Origin: Verrucomicrobiales bacterium
GTDB lineage: Bacteria > Verrucomicrobiota > Verrucomicrobiia > Verrucomicrobiales > SLCJ01
Assembly (NCBI GenBank): GCA_024636835.1
Contig: JAGXGH010000126.1
Coordinates: 1 to 56,759, forward strand
Reading direction: 5' to 3'
DNA: 56,759 nucleotides
The position numbers and the translations under genes are program-made. Shown one piece after another: positions 1-7,824 of this stretch (the stretch's first letter is position 1; each line of letters begins with the position of its first letter). A model generated the notes under the pieces. It did not search any database and had not been told where the DNA came from. It saw only the letters and a list, made by a program, of their open reading frames with translations.

Positions 1-1
1 C

Positions 2-811
2 GAGGTGGTAATGCGTTGGCGTCGACTCTATCCCGCTGGGCGCGATGTCGAAGGTCGGACGCTGGAACCGACAAAAGACCAAATGAGCACCTGGCTGGCG
101 GACGAGGAAACCCTGGCCTTATGGCGCGAACGCCTAGGGGATTTGAGCTGGGTGATGCGCTCGTTGAACGAACCGCTGGCCCGACGAGCGAACAAAGAGG
201 ACAAGTGCAAGGGACGGTTCTGGGAGGGGCGGTTTAAAAGCCAGCTTCTCTGCGATGCGGGAGCAGTGATGGCATGTATGGCCTACGTAGATCTCAATCC
301 GGTACGCGCAGGATTGGCGGAAACACCGGAAACCCGCGAGTTCACCAGCGTGCACGAACGCTTTGAGAGCGAGTGGGCGGCAAGGAGTCAATCAGCGAAG
401 CCAAAGTGCGAGAGCACAGACAGTAAGGAGCCAGACCCGCAGCAGGCAGCCGCGTGGCTCACACCGGTGGCAGACATTGTGGTGGATGAAGAGTTTGGTC
501 GCTGGGGTGTATCTCTGGCTGAGTATTTGGAATTGGTTGATGTGACCGGCAAGATGATCGTCGAGGGTAAACGAGGGGCGATTCCTTCTGATCTGGCGCC
601 GATACTCACGCGTCTGGAACTGCGGGCGGAAACTTGGGTCAGCTCAGTGGAAGGGTATGGTTCAATATTCCAGCGAATGGCGGGGAGGCGTGATCGCTTG
701 ATGGGACTGGCGAAAGCGGTGGGCAGAAAGTGGTTCTGCCGGGGGAGCGGAGCGCGCGCGCTTTACGCCACCGATCCACCAGATAGCGGCGTGGCGGAGG
801 TTTGTGGATAG
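2..811 (+). CDS. RAYT-like REP-associated tyrosine transposase (5' partial)
   Basis: Y1-type (HUH superfamily) transposase related to the proteins that mobilise REP/REPIN palindromes. The reading frame is open from the first bases of the window, so the N-terminus, including the expected HUH metal-binding motif, lies outside. The visible part has the hallmark block GRFWEGRFKSQ followed by AYVDLNPVRAG, whose tyrosine is the expected nucleophile, then a long variable C-terminal region. No terminal repeats of an IS element are seen, which fits a domesticated single-copy RAYT. REP-like palindromes starting with GTGG occur elsewhere in this window (26483-26655, 45914, 46463, 47696). Family assignment is good; activity cannot be judged without the N-terminus. 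Confidence 0.8.
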   Translation, partial: EVVMRWRRLYPAGRDVEGRTLEPTKDQMSTWLADEETLALWRERLGDLSWVMRSLNEPLARRANKEDKCKGRFWEGRFKSQLLCDAGAVMACMAYVDLNPVRAGLAETPETREFTSVHERFESEWAARSQSAKPKCESTDSKEPDPQQAAAWLTPVADIVVDEEFGRWGVSLAEYLELVDVTGKMIVEGKRGAIPSDLAPILTRLELRAETWVSSVEGYGSIFQRMAGRRDRLMGLAKAVGRKWFCRGSGARALYATDPPDSGVAEVCG

Positions 812-1069
812 TTTGGAGAACGGAAAGCGAGCGGTGCATCGAGGAAGAGGTCGACAGTGTAGAACCATGCCCTGATGCGGGCTAGTTGTGGGTCATTTGC
901 GGTTTCACGCTCAATCGGCGGAGGTTAGCAGCGAGAATTGGGCGAATCCTGGGGTAGGGAAGGCGATTCCAGAGAGAATGGGCTTGCAGAGAGAAACGTA
1001 TATCTCGAATATCCCAAAGTGAATAATGGGTGTCCTAATATTTTCATTCGTATTTTCATTCGCCCTCTT

Positions 1070-1100
1070 CTTGTCCTTACCGTTCTTCTGGTAAGACAAG
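1070..1100. repeat. Stem-loop (11-12 bp arms)
   Basis: Arms CTTGTCCTTACC (1070-1081) and GGTAAGACAAG (1090-1100) pair with one bulged base around the 8-base loop GTTCTTCT. No T-run follows on either strand, so it is not a typical intrinsic terminator. It may be a REP-type palindrome connected with the neighbouring RAYT-like gene, but it does not resemble the GTGG family found later in the window. Confidence 0.55.
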
Positions 1101-1106
1101 GGCATT

Positions 1107-1155
1107 GGATAATGGATAATGGAGAATGGAGAATGGAGAATGGAGAATGGAGAAT
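1107..1155. repeat. 7-bp tandem repeat, seven units
   Basis: Two GGATAAT units followed by five GGAGAAT units run without interruption, then a partial GGAAT. As a slippage-prone minisatellite it is likely to vary in copy number between strains. It lies about 250 bp upstream of lepA, and no function is evident. Confidence 0.9.
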
Positions 1156-1407
1156 GGAATCCTTTTTTGCGCTTTTTGTGTCTTTTTGCGGCCATAGGAA
1201 ACCTTACCCTAAGCATCCTTGCGCATCTGGGCGATAATCTCACACAGCTCCCGGAATTCAATGGGTGTTCTGGATTGGCGTAATTTGCATTTCTTCGTTT
1301 GTCGAGCGGATATACGAGACGCCGCCACTGCTTTCCCTCACTTTACTTTCGTGGGTGATCGGGTAATGTCCGGCTCACGCGCCGTCCCCGCGTAGCCCCT
1401 GTAAACT

Positions 1408-3207
1408 ATGTCCACTGAGCTGACCCGTAACTTTTCGATCATCGCGCACATCGACCATGGAAAGACCACCTTGTCCGACCGTTTGCTCGAAGTGACGCAG
1501 ACCATTACTGATCGCCAGCGGCAAGAGCAGCATCTCGACTCGATGGATCTTGAGCGTGAGCGTGGAATCACGATCAAATCGCACCCGGTAACGATGGCGT
1601 TTCCTTCGAAAGACGGGAAAATCTATCGGATGAACCTACTCGACACTCCTGGGCACGTGGACTTTTCCTACGAGGTGTCGCGGAGTCTCGCGGCCTGCGA
1701 AGGCGCATTGTTGCTGGTTGATGCGGCGCAGGGGGTGGAGGCGCAAACCGTCGCCAACGTCCAGCTCGCGCATAACCAAAATCTAACGATCATTCCAGTG
1801 ATCAACAAAATCGACTTGCCCAGCGCGGATGTCGCTAGTGCGAAGAGGCAGTTGGAAGATATTTTGATGATTCCTGCAGAGGAGGCCTTATTGACCTCAG
1901 GCAAGGCGGGTATTGGCATTCTTGAGTTGCTCGAAGCGGTCGTCGAGCGTGTGCCGCCACCGAAGCAATGGGATGACAATGTTCTTCGTGCATCGGTTTT
2001 CGACTCTGTCTTTGACCCCTATCGCGGTGTGATTTCCTACGTTCGAGTGATGTCCGGACAGATCAAGAAGGGGCAAAAAGTCCGCATGATGGCGACCAAC
2101 AAAACCTATGAGGTGAAGGAAGTTGGAGTGTTCGTGCCGGGTATGTTGAAAACAGACATCCTCAATGATGGGGATGTGGGCTATCTGATTGCCAACGTGA
2201 AGACGACCTCCGAGGTGAAGATCGGCGATACCGTGACCGACGCGCAAATGTCAGCGTCCGAGCCTCTTCCCGGTTTCAAGGAAATCCAGCCTATGGTGTT
2301 TGCTGGGATCTACCCAGTGACGACCGATGATTTTGAAAGCCTCAAGTTGGCGATGGGGAAATTGCAGATCAACGATGCTGCGTTGAGTTACCAAGCTGAG
2401 AGCTCGGTGGCACTCGGATTTGGTTTCCGTTGTGGATTCCTCGGATTGCTTCACATGGAGATCGTTCTCGAGCGCTTGCGCCGTGAGTTTGACATGGATG
2501 TGATTTCCACCCATCCGGGCGTTATCTATGAGGTTGACCTCACCAATGGCGAGCACCTGGTGATTGATAACCCAACGCAGATGCCAGAGCCGCAAGCGAT
2601 TGAAGAGATTCGCGAGCCAATGGTGAAGGTTTCCGTGCTGATCCCGAATACCAACATCGGCGATGTGATGCAGCTGATCATGGAGAAGCGGGGCATGGTG
2701 GATAACACGGAAACGCTCGATGACAGACGAGTCTTGTTGAGCGCGAAACTTCCGCTTAATGAGATTCTGATCGATTTCAATGACCGCCTCAAAAGCATGA
2801 CCAAGGGTTATGGGTCAATGGACTACGCGCACGCGGGCTATCAGCCGGCAAACTTGGTGAAGATGGATATGATGATCGCCGGCGAGCCGGTGGATGCGTT
2901 CAGCACCATCGTTCACCGCGAGAAGGCAGAGGCTTACGGGCGCAGACTTGCAGAGCGCCTACGCGAAGTCATTCCACGCCAGTTGTTCGTTGTCGCCATT
3001 CAAGCGATGATCGGTGGCAAAATCATCGCCAGTGAGCGCATCAGCGCGATGCGAAAGAACGTGACGGCGAAGTGTTACGGTGGTGATATCAGCAGGAAAC
3101 GCAAACTTCTCGAGAAGCAGAAAGAAGGAAAGAAGAAGATGAAAGCTATCGGTCGGGTGAATATCCCGCAAGAGGCTTTCATCCGGGTTTTGAAGACTTC
3201 CGACTAG
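1408..3207 (+). CDS. lepA: Elongation factor 4 (LepA), ribosomal back-translocating GTPase
   Basis: 599 residues, the normal length for LepA/EF4, a translational GTPase that acts on stalled or early ribosomes. G-domain motifs are present: G1 AHIDHGKT (about 13-20), G2 RGITIKS (52-58), G3 DTPGH (79-83) and G4 NKID (133-136). The EF-G-like domains and the lysine-rich LepA C-terminal domain (KRKLLEKQKEGKKKMK region) follow. The ATG at 1408 directly precedes the conserved N-terminus; no good Shine-Dalgarno sequence is visible. lepB follows after 43 bases, the classic lepA-lepB pairing, so the two are probably co-transcribed. Confidence 0.97.
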   Translation: MSTELTRNFSIIAHIDHGKTTLSDRLLEVTQTITDRQRQEQHLDSMDLERERGITIKSHPVTMAFPSKDGKIYRMNLLDTPGHVDFSYEVSRSLAACEGALLLVDAAQGVEAQTVANVQLAHNQNLTIIPVINKIDLPSADVASAKRQLEDILMIPAEEALLTSGKAGIGILELLEAVVERVPPPKQWDDNVLRASVFDSVFDPYRGVISYVRVMSGQIKKGQKVRMMATNKTYEVKEVGVFVPGMLKTDILNDGDVGYLIANVKTTSEVKIGDTVTDAQMSASEPLPGFKEIQPMVFAGIYPVTTDDFESLKLAMGKLQINDAALSYQAESSVALGFGFRCGFLGLLHMEIVLERLRREFDMDVISTHPGVIYEVDLTNGEHLVIDNPTQMPEPQAIEEIREPMVKVSVLIPNTNIGDVMQLIMEKRGMVDNTETLDDRRVLLSAKLPLNEILIDFNDRLKSMTKGYGSMDYAHAGYQPANLVKMDMMIAGEPVDAFSTIVHREKAEAYGRRLAERLREVIPRQLFVVAIQAMIGGKIIASERISAMRKNVTAKCYGGDISRKRKLLEKQKEGKKKMKAIGRVNIPQEAFIRVLKTSD

Positions 3208-3250
3208 AATTTATCGCCCTCTCAATCGCAGCAATTTTACTTTTTGATCC

Positions 3251-4489
3251 ATGTTCAAGAGCAAATCCCGAAAGAAAGTCGACCTCACCCGCAAGGCCTT
3301 GCGGAAGTTTATTAACTACAAGCGCGACTTGCTGAAGCCCGATCAGCTCGAAGAGCTCGAGAAGATGGACGTCGAGCTTCGCGATGCCAGAGGTAAGGAT
3401 AAGAAAACCGTCGATGCTTTAATTAAGGATGTTGATGTGCGCTCTTCAAAACTGATGCCGAAAGGTTTGCCGAAATCGACTTTCCTCAGCGAGAACGTCG
3501 AGGTGTTTTTCGTCGTCATCGCGGTGATGATCGGCATCCGTGCGTTCATCATTCAGCCATTTAAAATCCCCACCAACTCGATGTATCCGACTTTGAATGG
3601 GATGCGTGCTCAAGTTGTGGAGGGTGAATTTCCCAATGTGGTCTCAAGGTCATTTCAGCGGGTGTGGAATGGCAGAAGTTATGTCGATTTGGTGGCTCCG
3701 TTTGATAGCGTGATTGCCAAGGTGGAAGATCGGCCATTTCTTCATCTATTCACCGTGACAGATGTCACATTCTTCAATCCTGCCACAGGGCAGAAGGAAA
3801 CAGAGACAATCAACACATCCGCGCAAGCGCTTGCTGATGCATTTGATATCATTCCCGGGCGCCCGGTAAAAGCCGGGCAGGCACTTGCCCACGGCTTCAA
3901 CCAGGCAGGTGACCAAGTCTTAGTCGACAAGATGTCCTATCATTTCCGTCAACCGAAGAGAGGAGAGGTTTATGTGTTTGTGACAAAGGGATTGAACATT
4001 AATACAGGTAATCCCTTGGTCGACCAGCAGCACTATATCAAGCGACTCGTGGCAGTGCCCGGTGACAGTTATTCCATCGAGAATAATAAACTTCTAATCA
4101 ACGGAGAAGAACCTTCTGAGTTTGGGATGTCGCGGGTGAACTCGGCGGAAGGGGACTACAATGGCTACCTGACGGAATCCAAAGGACTAAGCCCCATACC
4201 TAGTAGAACGATAGCTCCCTTGGCACTGACTGACAAAAAGGGAGGAAGTTATTATCAGCCGATTTTGGCTACTGATGAAGAGGGTAACTTGATCAAAGTA
4301 CCCACTGGACAAGCTGTCAGAATTCCATCGGTACCCAAGGTCCCTGATCGCCGCTACGTTTCGATGGGTGATAACAGCAATAATAGTCAAGACAGCCGAT
4401 ATTGGGGATTCGTTCCCGAGGAAAATCTCGTTGGTCCTGCGCTGTTTGTTTACTTTCCATTCGGTAACCACTTTGGGCTGATTAAATAG
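3251..4489 (+). CDS. lepB: Signal peptidase I
   Basis: 412-residue membrane serine peptidase that removes signal peptides from exported proteins. After a charged cytoplasmic N-terminus of about 80 residues comes one transmembrane segment (about 82-101). The nucleophile Ser110 lies in TNSMYPT, and the general base Lys264 in YIKRLVAVPGD. The C-terminal box GDNSNNSQDSRYWG is intact. A roughly 110-residue insert separates the serine box from the rest of the catalytic core, making the protein longer than the E. coli enzyme. Two-catalytic-block enzymes with extra inserts are usual in Verrucomicrobiota and Bacteroidota. It lies directly downstream of lepA. Confidence 0.96.
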   Translation: MFKSKSRKKVDLTRKALRKFINYKRDLLKPDQLEELEKMDVELRDARGKDKKTVDALIKDVDVRSSKLMPKGLPKSTFLSENVEVFFVVIAVMIGIRAFIIQPFKIPTNSMYPTLNGMRAQVVEGEFPNVVSRSFQRVWNGRSYVDLVAPFDSVIAKVEDRPFLHLFTVTDVTFFNPATGQKETETINTSAQALADAFDIIPGRPVKAGQALAHGFNQAGDQVLVDKMSYHFRQPKRGEVYVFVTKGLNINTGNPLVDQQHYIKRLVAVPGDSYSIENNKLLINGEEPSEFGMSRVNSAEGDYNGYLTESKGLSPIPSRTIAPLALTDKKGGSYYQPILATDEEGNLIKVPTGQAVRIPSVPKVPDRRYVSMGDNSNNSQDSRYWGFVPEENLVGPALFVYFPFGNHFGLIK

Positions 4490-4596
4490 ACTTTTCACGC
4501 CCTTTTCATACGGGCTTCATCGGATCTTCACATGGCTTGTGGATGGTGGCTGCGGTGATCGAAACGATCATCGTTAACCGTTAAAAAACTACACAC

Positions 4597-4848
4597 ATGA
4601 AAGAAGAAACAAAAAAACGTTGGGGAGTGTTCGCCGCTCCGATTCTTGCCGCTATTGTTGCCCTTGGAATGCTCGGAGGCGGGCTCATGATAGCAGCTGG
4701 CTCTGCGCTGCTGGCCCTGCTCCATTTCAATGACATGGTGAGCGTCTTCGGGATGCTGACTGGCACCATCCTCACCGGCTTCGGTGGACTGGCGTTTGTC
4801 GGTTTATTGCGAGGCTTGCCGAGTTTGCTGAAGAAGGAACTCGCTTAG
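4597..4848 (+). CDS. Small two-span membrane protein of unknown function
   Basis: 83 residues: a basic N-terminus (MKEETKKRW), then two glycine- and alanine-rich hydrophobic segments (about 11-40 and 46-70) and a basic C-terminus (LKKELA). The layout suggests an inner-membrane hairpin with both ends in the cytoplasm. No family was recognised. It follows lepB by about 107 bases and ends before a strong inverted repeat (4915-4943). Composition and a clear stop support a real gene, but the function is unknown. Confidence 0.6.
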   Translation: MKEETKKRWGVFAAPILAAIVALGMLGGGLMIAAGSALLALLHFNDMVSVFGMLTGTILTGFGGLAFVGLLRGLPSLLKKELA

Positions 4849-4914
4849 TGAAGCTGAGTGATTTTCCTGTTTAGCTTGGTTGTTATCCTGCCATGCAGTA
4901 ATCGTCGTGAATTT

Positions 4915-4943
4915 AGGATCGGGTGGCGGAGCTGCCCGATCCT
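4915..4943. terminator. Perfect 9-bp inverted repeat between convergent genes
   Basis: AGGATCGGG (4915-4923) and CCCGATCCT (4935-4943) form a perfect stem around an 11-base loop. It lies between the rightward small membrane gene and the leftward ornithine-cyclodeaminase-type gene, so it could end transcription from both sides. There is no T-run, so it is only a terminator-like structure. Confidence 0.5.
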
Positions 4944-5065
4944 CATTAATGCCTTAGGACGGTGATTTTTACTCGGTGGCTGGAAAATGTTTCTCTGTAG
5001 TCACGCCACCCGATGGAGGCGGGGCGCCACCACTCCAAGATCAATGGCTTGGGTGGTGTTTCTCA

Positions 5066-6037
5066 TTAAAGATTGATGCTGCGTGCGTCGTCAGTGTCCT
5101 CAAGGTAGTGAAGAAGCTCTGCTACGCAGACGAGATCTTGCGCCGCGTTGCCAATGGATTTAAAGACGAACGGCGTTCGCTTGGGTGCTTCGGCGGTTCC
5201 ATTGATGACTTCGCCAATCTCGACCGGAGAGAAATCGGCTGGCAGTTTTCCTGCTGCGTTGAGAAGCGTGATCTCTCCTGCTTCGGCGAGAGCCGCGGTA
5301 CGATTATCGACGACAATGGAGCCGCGGAGTAAGGTTTCATCGGGGACTTCTGAACGGTTCGGCCCGAGAGACCCAATGGCGCTGATGAAGACGTCGTCGG
5401 AAATTTCGTCGTCGCTAAACACGGGAGTCGGACTGGTGGTTGCCGTGGCAATGACGTCGCACGATTTGAGCACTGATCGCGATGGGTTCGGTACGAATTT
5501 ACAGCTGGACGAGAGATCGGCGTTCTCTTTGCAGAACTGTTCGGCGTTTTCCGGTGAGCGAGAAAATACGTATACGGTTTCGAATTCTCGTGCACAGAGC
5601 AGTGCTTCAAGTTGGTGGCGGGACTGCCCACCAGTGCCGAAGAGCGCAGCGGTCTTGGCGTCTTCCCGTGCAAAGGTTTTCGTCGCGATGCCTGTAGCGG
5701 CTCCGGTGCGTAAGGATGTCAGATAGCCAGCCTCAACCATGGCCACGGGCATTCCTGTTTCGGCACTATTTACAATAATAATACCTGGTGTTACAGCGAG
5801 CCCACGCGCAGCGTTTTCGGGGAAGATAGAAACAATCTTCGCACAAAAGATTCCTGCAGACTTCGAGTAGGCGGGTTTGTAGAGCACAGTGCCCTTGTTA
5901 TTCACCAGAGCGGTGCGCAGTGGGCTCTCGACATTTCCCGCTGACAATGACGTGTAGGCGTCCGCCATGAGTTCTATCGTCCTCTGCATTGTGAGGTGTT
6001 GCGCGACGGTTTGCTGGTCAATGATCTGAATTTGCAT
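5066..6037 (-). CDS. Ornithine cyclodeaminase / mu-crystallin family NAD(P)-dependent enzyme
   Basis: 323 residues. Family members convert ornithine to proline with release of ammonia, or reduce cyclic or alpha-imino acids. Visible features are the conserved AKIVS segment with Lys67, the LTSLRTGAAT box with Arg110, a Rossmann glycine motif GTGGQS (134-139), and the later GSLGPNRSEVP loop characteristic of the family. The length is normal. The start at 6037 is followed immediately by the typical beta strand and has no competing upstream start. It is transcribed alone, with a truncated sulfotransferase on the other strand directly upstream. The exact substrate cannot be told from sequence; alanine dehydrogenase-like or delta1-pyrroline-2-carboxylate reductase activity is also possible. 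Confidence 0.88.
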   Translation of the reverse strand: MQIQIIDQQTVAQHLTMQRTIELMADAYTSLSAGNVESPLRTALVNNKGTVLYKPAYSKSAGIFCAKIVSIFPENAARGLAVTPGIIIVNSAETGMPVAMVEAGYLTSLRTGAATGIATKTFAREDAKTAALFGTGGQSRHQLEALLCAREFETVYVFSRSPENAEQFCKENADLSSSCKFVPNPSRSVLKSCDVIATATTSPTPVFSDDEISDDVFISAIGSLGPNRSEVPDETLLRGSIVVDNRTAALAEAGEITLLNAAGKLPADFSPVEIGEVINGTAEAPKRTPFVFKSIGNAAQDLVCVAELLHYLEDTDDARSINL

Positions 6038-6044
6038 GGTTTGA

Positions 6045-6464
6045 GGAAAAGAAAAGATTTCTTGTGAGGCAACGCCTGCCTACGCGATTCTCGATGAAGA
6101 AGATGTCGCTCGAATGCACGCGGCAGTGCCCGATGCTAAGCTGATTTTCATGTTGAGAAATCCGATCGAGCGCTCGTGGTCAGCGGTTCGATACAGGCTC
6201 ACTAAAGAGCAGCGAGGTCAAATCATCAAGGATAACAAACGGCTAGGAGCTATCGAGGATCTCACCGTTGATCAACTTCGTGAATATATCGCCGCACCTG
6301 CCCTCGCGAAGCGCTCAGATTATCTCTCGACTATTGATCGATTCAGAAAACATTACCCAGCTAAGCAGATGCAAATTGTTTTTTTTGATGCGGTCGATAC
6401 ACTAAAACCCACTGTCTGTGGCAGTGCGCTGAAGGTCTTTTTGGAGGCGGATCTGAAACCGTAG
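6045..6464 (+). pseudogene. Sulfotransferase remnant, truncated at both ends
   Basis: The open frame from 6045 encodes EATPAYAIL followed by AKLIFMLRNPIERSWSAVRY, which is the 3'-phosphate-binding block of PAPS-dependent sulfotransferases. The N-terminal 5'-phosphosulfate-binding loop is absent: a stop codon lies just upstream and the divergent gene begins 8 bases away. The C-terminal third is also missing; the frame ends about 116 codons after the first in-frame ATG (6114), against roughly 280-300 residues in the family. Homologous sequence continues upstream of that ATG, so the ATG is not the original start. It cannot bind PAPS fully and is most likely non-functional debris. Confidence 0.75.
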
Positions 6465-6593
6465 CCTCTCCGAGTAGATTCAGAAATTGTTAGTTTTTGG
6501 GCGGAAATTTCATCCTCAGTGCAAAATCTCCACTGACAAGGAAATCTTCCAACGAAGCGTTGCGCACGCATCTTTGGAGGCTAATGTGTCGTC

Positions 6594-7580
6594 ATGGCCT
6601 GCAAGATCGATCCCTCTCTACATCAGGATAAGAAACCGTCCTGGATTAAAGTGCGTCTTCCAAACGACCCGGTATTCTGGTCGACGAAGTCGATGGTGTC
6701 TGATTTGAACTTAGTCACCGTGTGCGAAGAAGCGCAATGTCCGAACCGTTGGGAATGCTGGAGTCACGGCACGGCGACATTCATGATTGCCGGTGATCGT
6801 TGCACCCGTGCCTGTGGATTCTGTGCGGTGAAAACGGCGAAACCTTTTGCCTTGGAAGACGACGAACCACAGCGCGTTGCCGAAGCGACCAAGCGGATGA
6901 AACTCAAGCACGTGGTGATTACTGCGGTGGCGCGAGACGATTTGAAAGACGGCGGAGCAGAGCATTTCAAGCGCACCATCGAAACCGTGCGTGAAGTGAA
7001 CCCGGGTATCGTTGTTGAGGTCTTGGTTCCCGATTTTAACGACAAGGACTGGGCGCTGGCGATGGTGATGGAAGCCCGTCCCGAGATTTTTAACCACAAT
7101 ATGGAGACTGTTGAGCGTTTGACACCTTTGGTGCGTTCGCGGGCGAAGTATTGGCGTTCATTGGCAGTTCTCCGCAAGGCCAAGTTGATGGCAGGTGGCC
7201 GTGTTGCCACCAAGAGCGGCGTCATGTTGGGACTCGGCGAGACCGACGAAGAGATTTATAAGGTGATGGACGATCTGCGCGATCACCATGTCACCGTGTT
7301 GACCATGGGGCAGTATCTCCGCCCGAGTGCCAAGCACTTGCCGGTGGTCGAATACGTGAAGCCTGAAAAGTTCGATCACTACAAGAAAGTAGCGTTGGAA
7401 AAAGGATTCCGTCACGTGGCATCTGGTCCGCTGGTGCGCTCGTCTTATCACGCCGACGATTTCCGTCCCGAGTTGGATCTGGAGATGAGTGACGTTGAGG
7501 AATTGATCAACGAGATCGAGCCAGGTTTGGAGATGCAAGATGCAGATCTAAAGTCGATGCTCAAATCCGGTCAGGCCTAA
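6594..7580 (+). CDS. lipA: Lipoyl synthase (radical SAM)
   Basis: 328 residues. It inserts two sulfur atoms into octanoyl groups on lipoyl domains or GcvH. The auxiliary cluster cysteines are Cys44, Cys49 and Cys55 (CEEAQCPNRWEC), and the radical-SAM cysteines are Cys70, Cys74 and Cys77 (RCTRACGFC). The C-terminal RSSYHAD motif that supplies the serine ligand of the auxiliary cluster is present. The ATG at 6594 gives the usual short N-terminal extension. No lipB or lplA homologue is in the window. It is followed closely by a small unknown ORF and mrdA. Confidence 0.97.
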   Translation: MACKIDPSLHQDKKPSWIKVRLPNDPVFWSTKSMVSDLNLVTVCEEAQCPNRWECWSHGTATFMIAGDRCTRACGFCAVKTAKPFALEDDEPQRVAEATKRMKLKHVVITAVARDDLKDGGAEHFKRTIETVREVNPGIVVEVLVPDFNDKDWALAMVMEARPEIFNHNMETVERLTPLVRSRAKYWRSLAVLRKAKLMAGGRVATKSGVMLGLGETDEEIYKVMDDLRDHHVTVLTMGQYLRPSAKHLPVVEYVKPEKFDHYKKVALEKGFRHVASGPLVRSSYHADDFRPELDLEMSDVEELINEIEPGLEMQDADLKSMLKSGQA

Positions 7581-7605
7581 TACACTCATTCATACAGAGC
7601 GCGCG

Positions 7606-7803
7606 GTGGCGATTGCGCGCCACTTTGACTACGATGCCGTGGGGTATAATGCCGATGCGGTTACGGGGGCGGCCAGTATTCGAACCTTGCTACGCGAGCG
7701 TCTCGCCAGAGTGAAGCTGCTACTCGATCTCTTCGTTTTGGATAAACAGCCGAAATTTCTCGGTGAGCCGGTGTCGCCGCCGGAATCCGTTAAGGGTGAA
7801 TAA
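7606..7803 (+). CDS. Small hypothetical protein between lipA and mrdA
   Basis: 65 residues from a GTG start, ending 21 bases before mrdA. The frame is open further upstream into lipA, so a longer start is possible. The sequence is charged, with a helical centre (RTLLRERLARVKLLLDLF) and a proline-rich end. No family was recognised. It fits neatly between two co-directional genes and could be part of the same transcript, but the length and lack of recognised relatives make it uncertain. Confidence 0.4.
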   Translation: MAIARHFDYDAVGYNADAVTGAASIRTLLRERLARVKLLLDLFVLDKQPKFLGEPVSPPESVKGE

Positions 7804-7824
7804 GCGTAATCTTCACGCGACGAA

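Larger units (their letters stand above)
812..1407. other. Gene-free spacer with hairpin and minisatellite
   Basis: About 600 bases between the RAYT-like gene and lepA with no convincing gene. It holds a tandem direct repeat (ATTTTCATTCG twice, 1040-1062), a hairpin (1070-1100), a 7-bp minisatellite (1107-1155) and an A/T-rich stretch near 1160-1195 of the degenerate kind often found between genes in this phylum. Small open frames on both strands here run through the repeats and are not believable genes. The lepA promoter must lie in the right part, but no clear -35/-10 pair was identified. Confidence 0.6.

Noticed and set aside
1107..1155. Tandem repeats considered as a CRISPR array
   Set aside because: Units of 7 bases with no spacers; no cas genes in the window.
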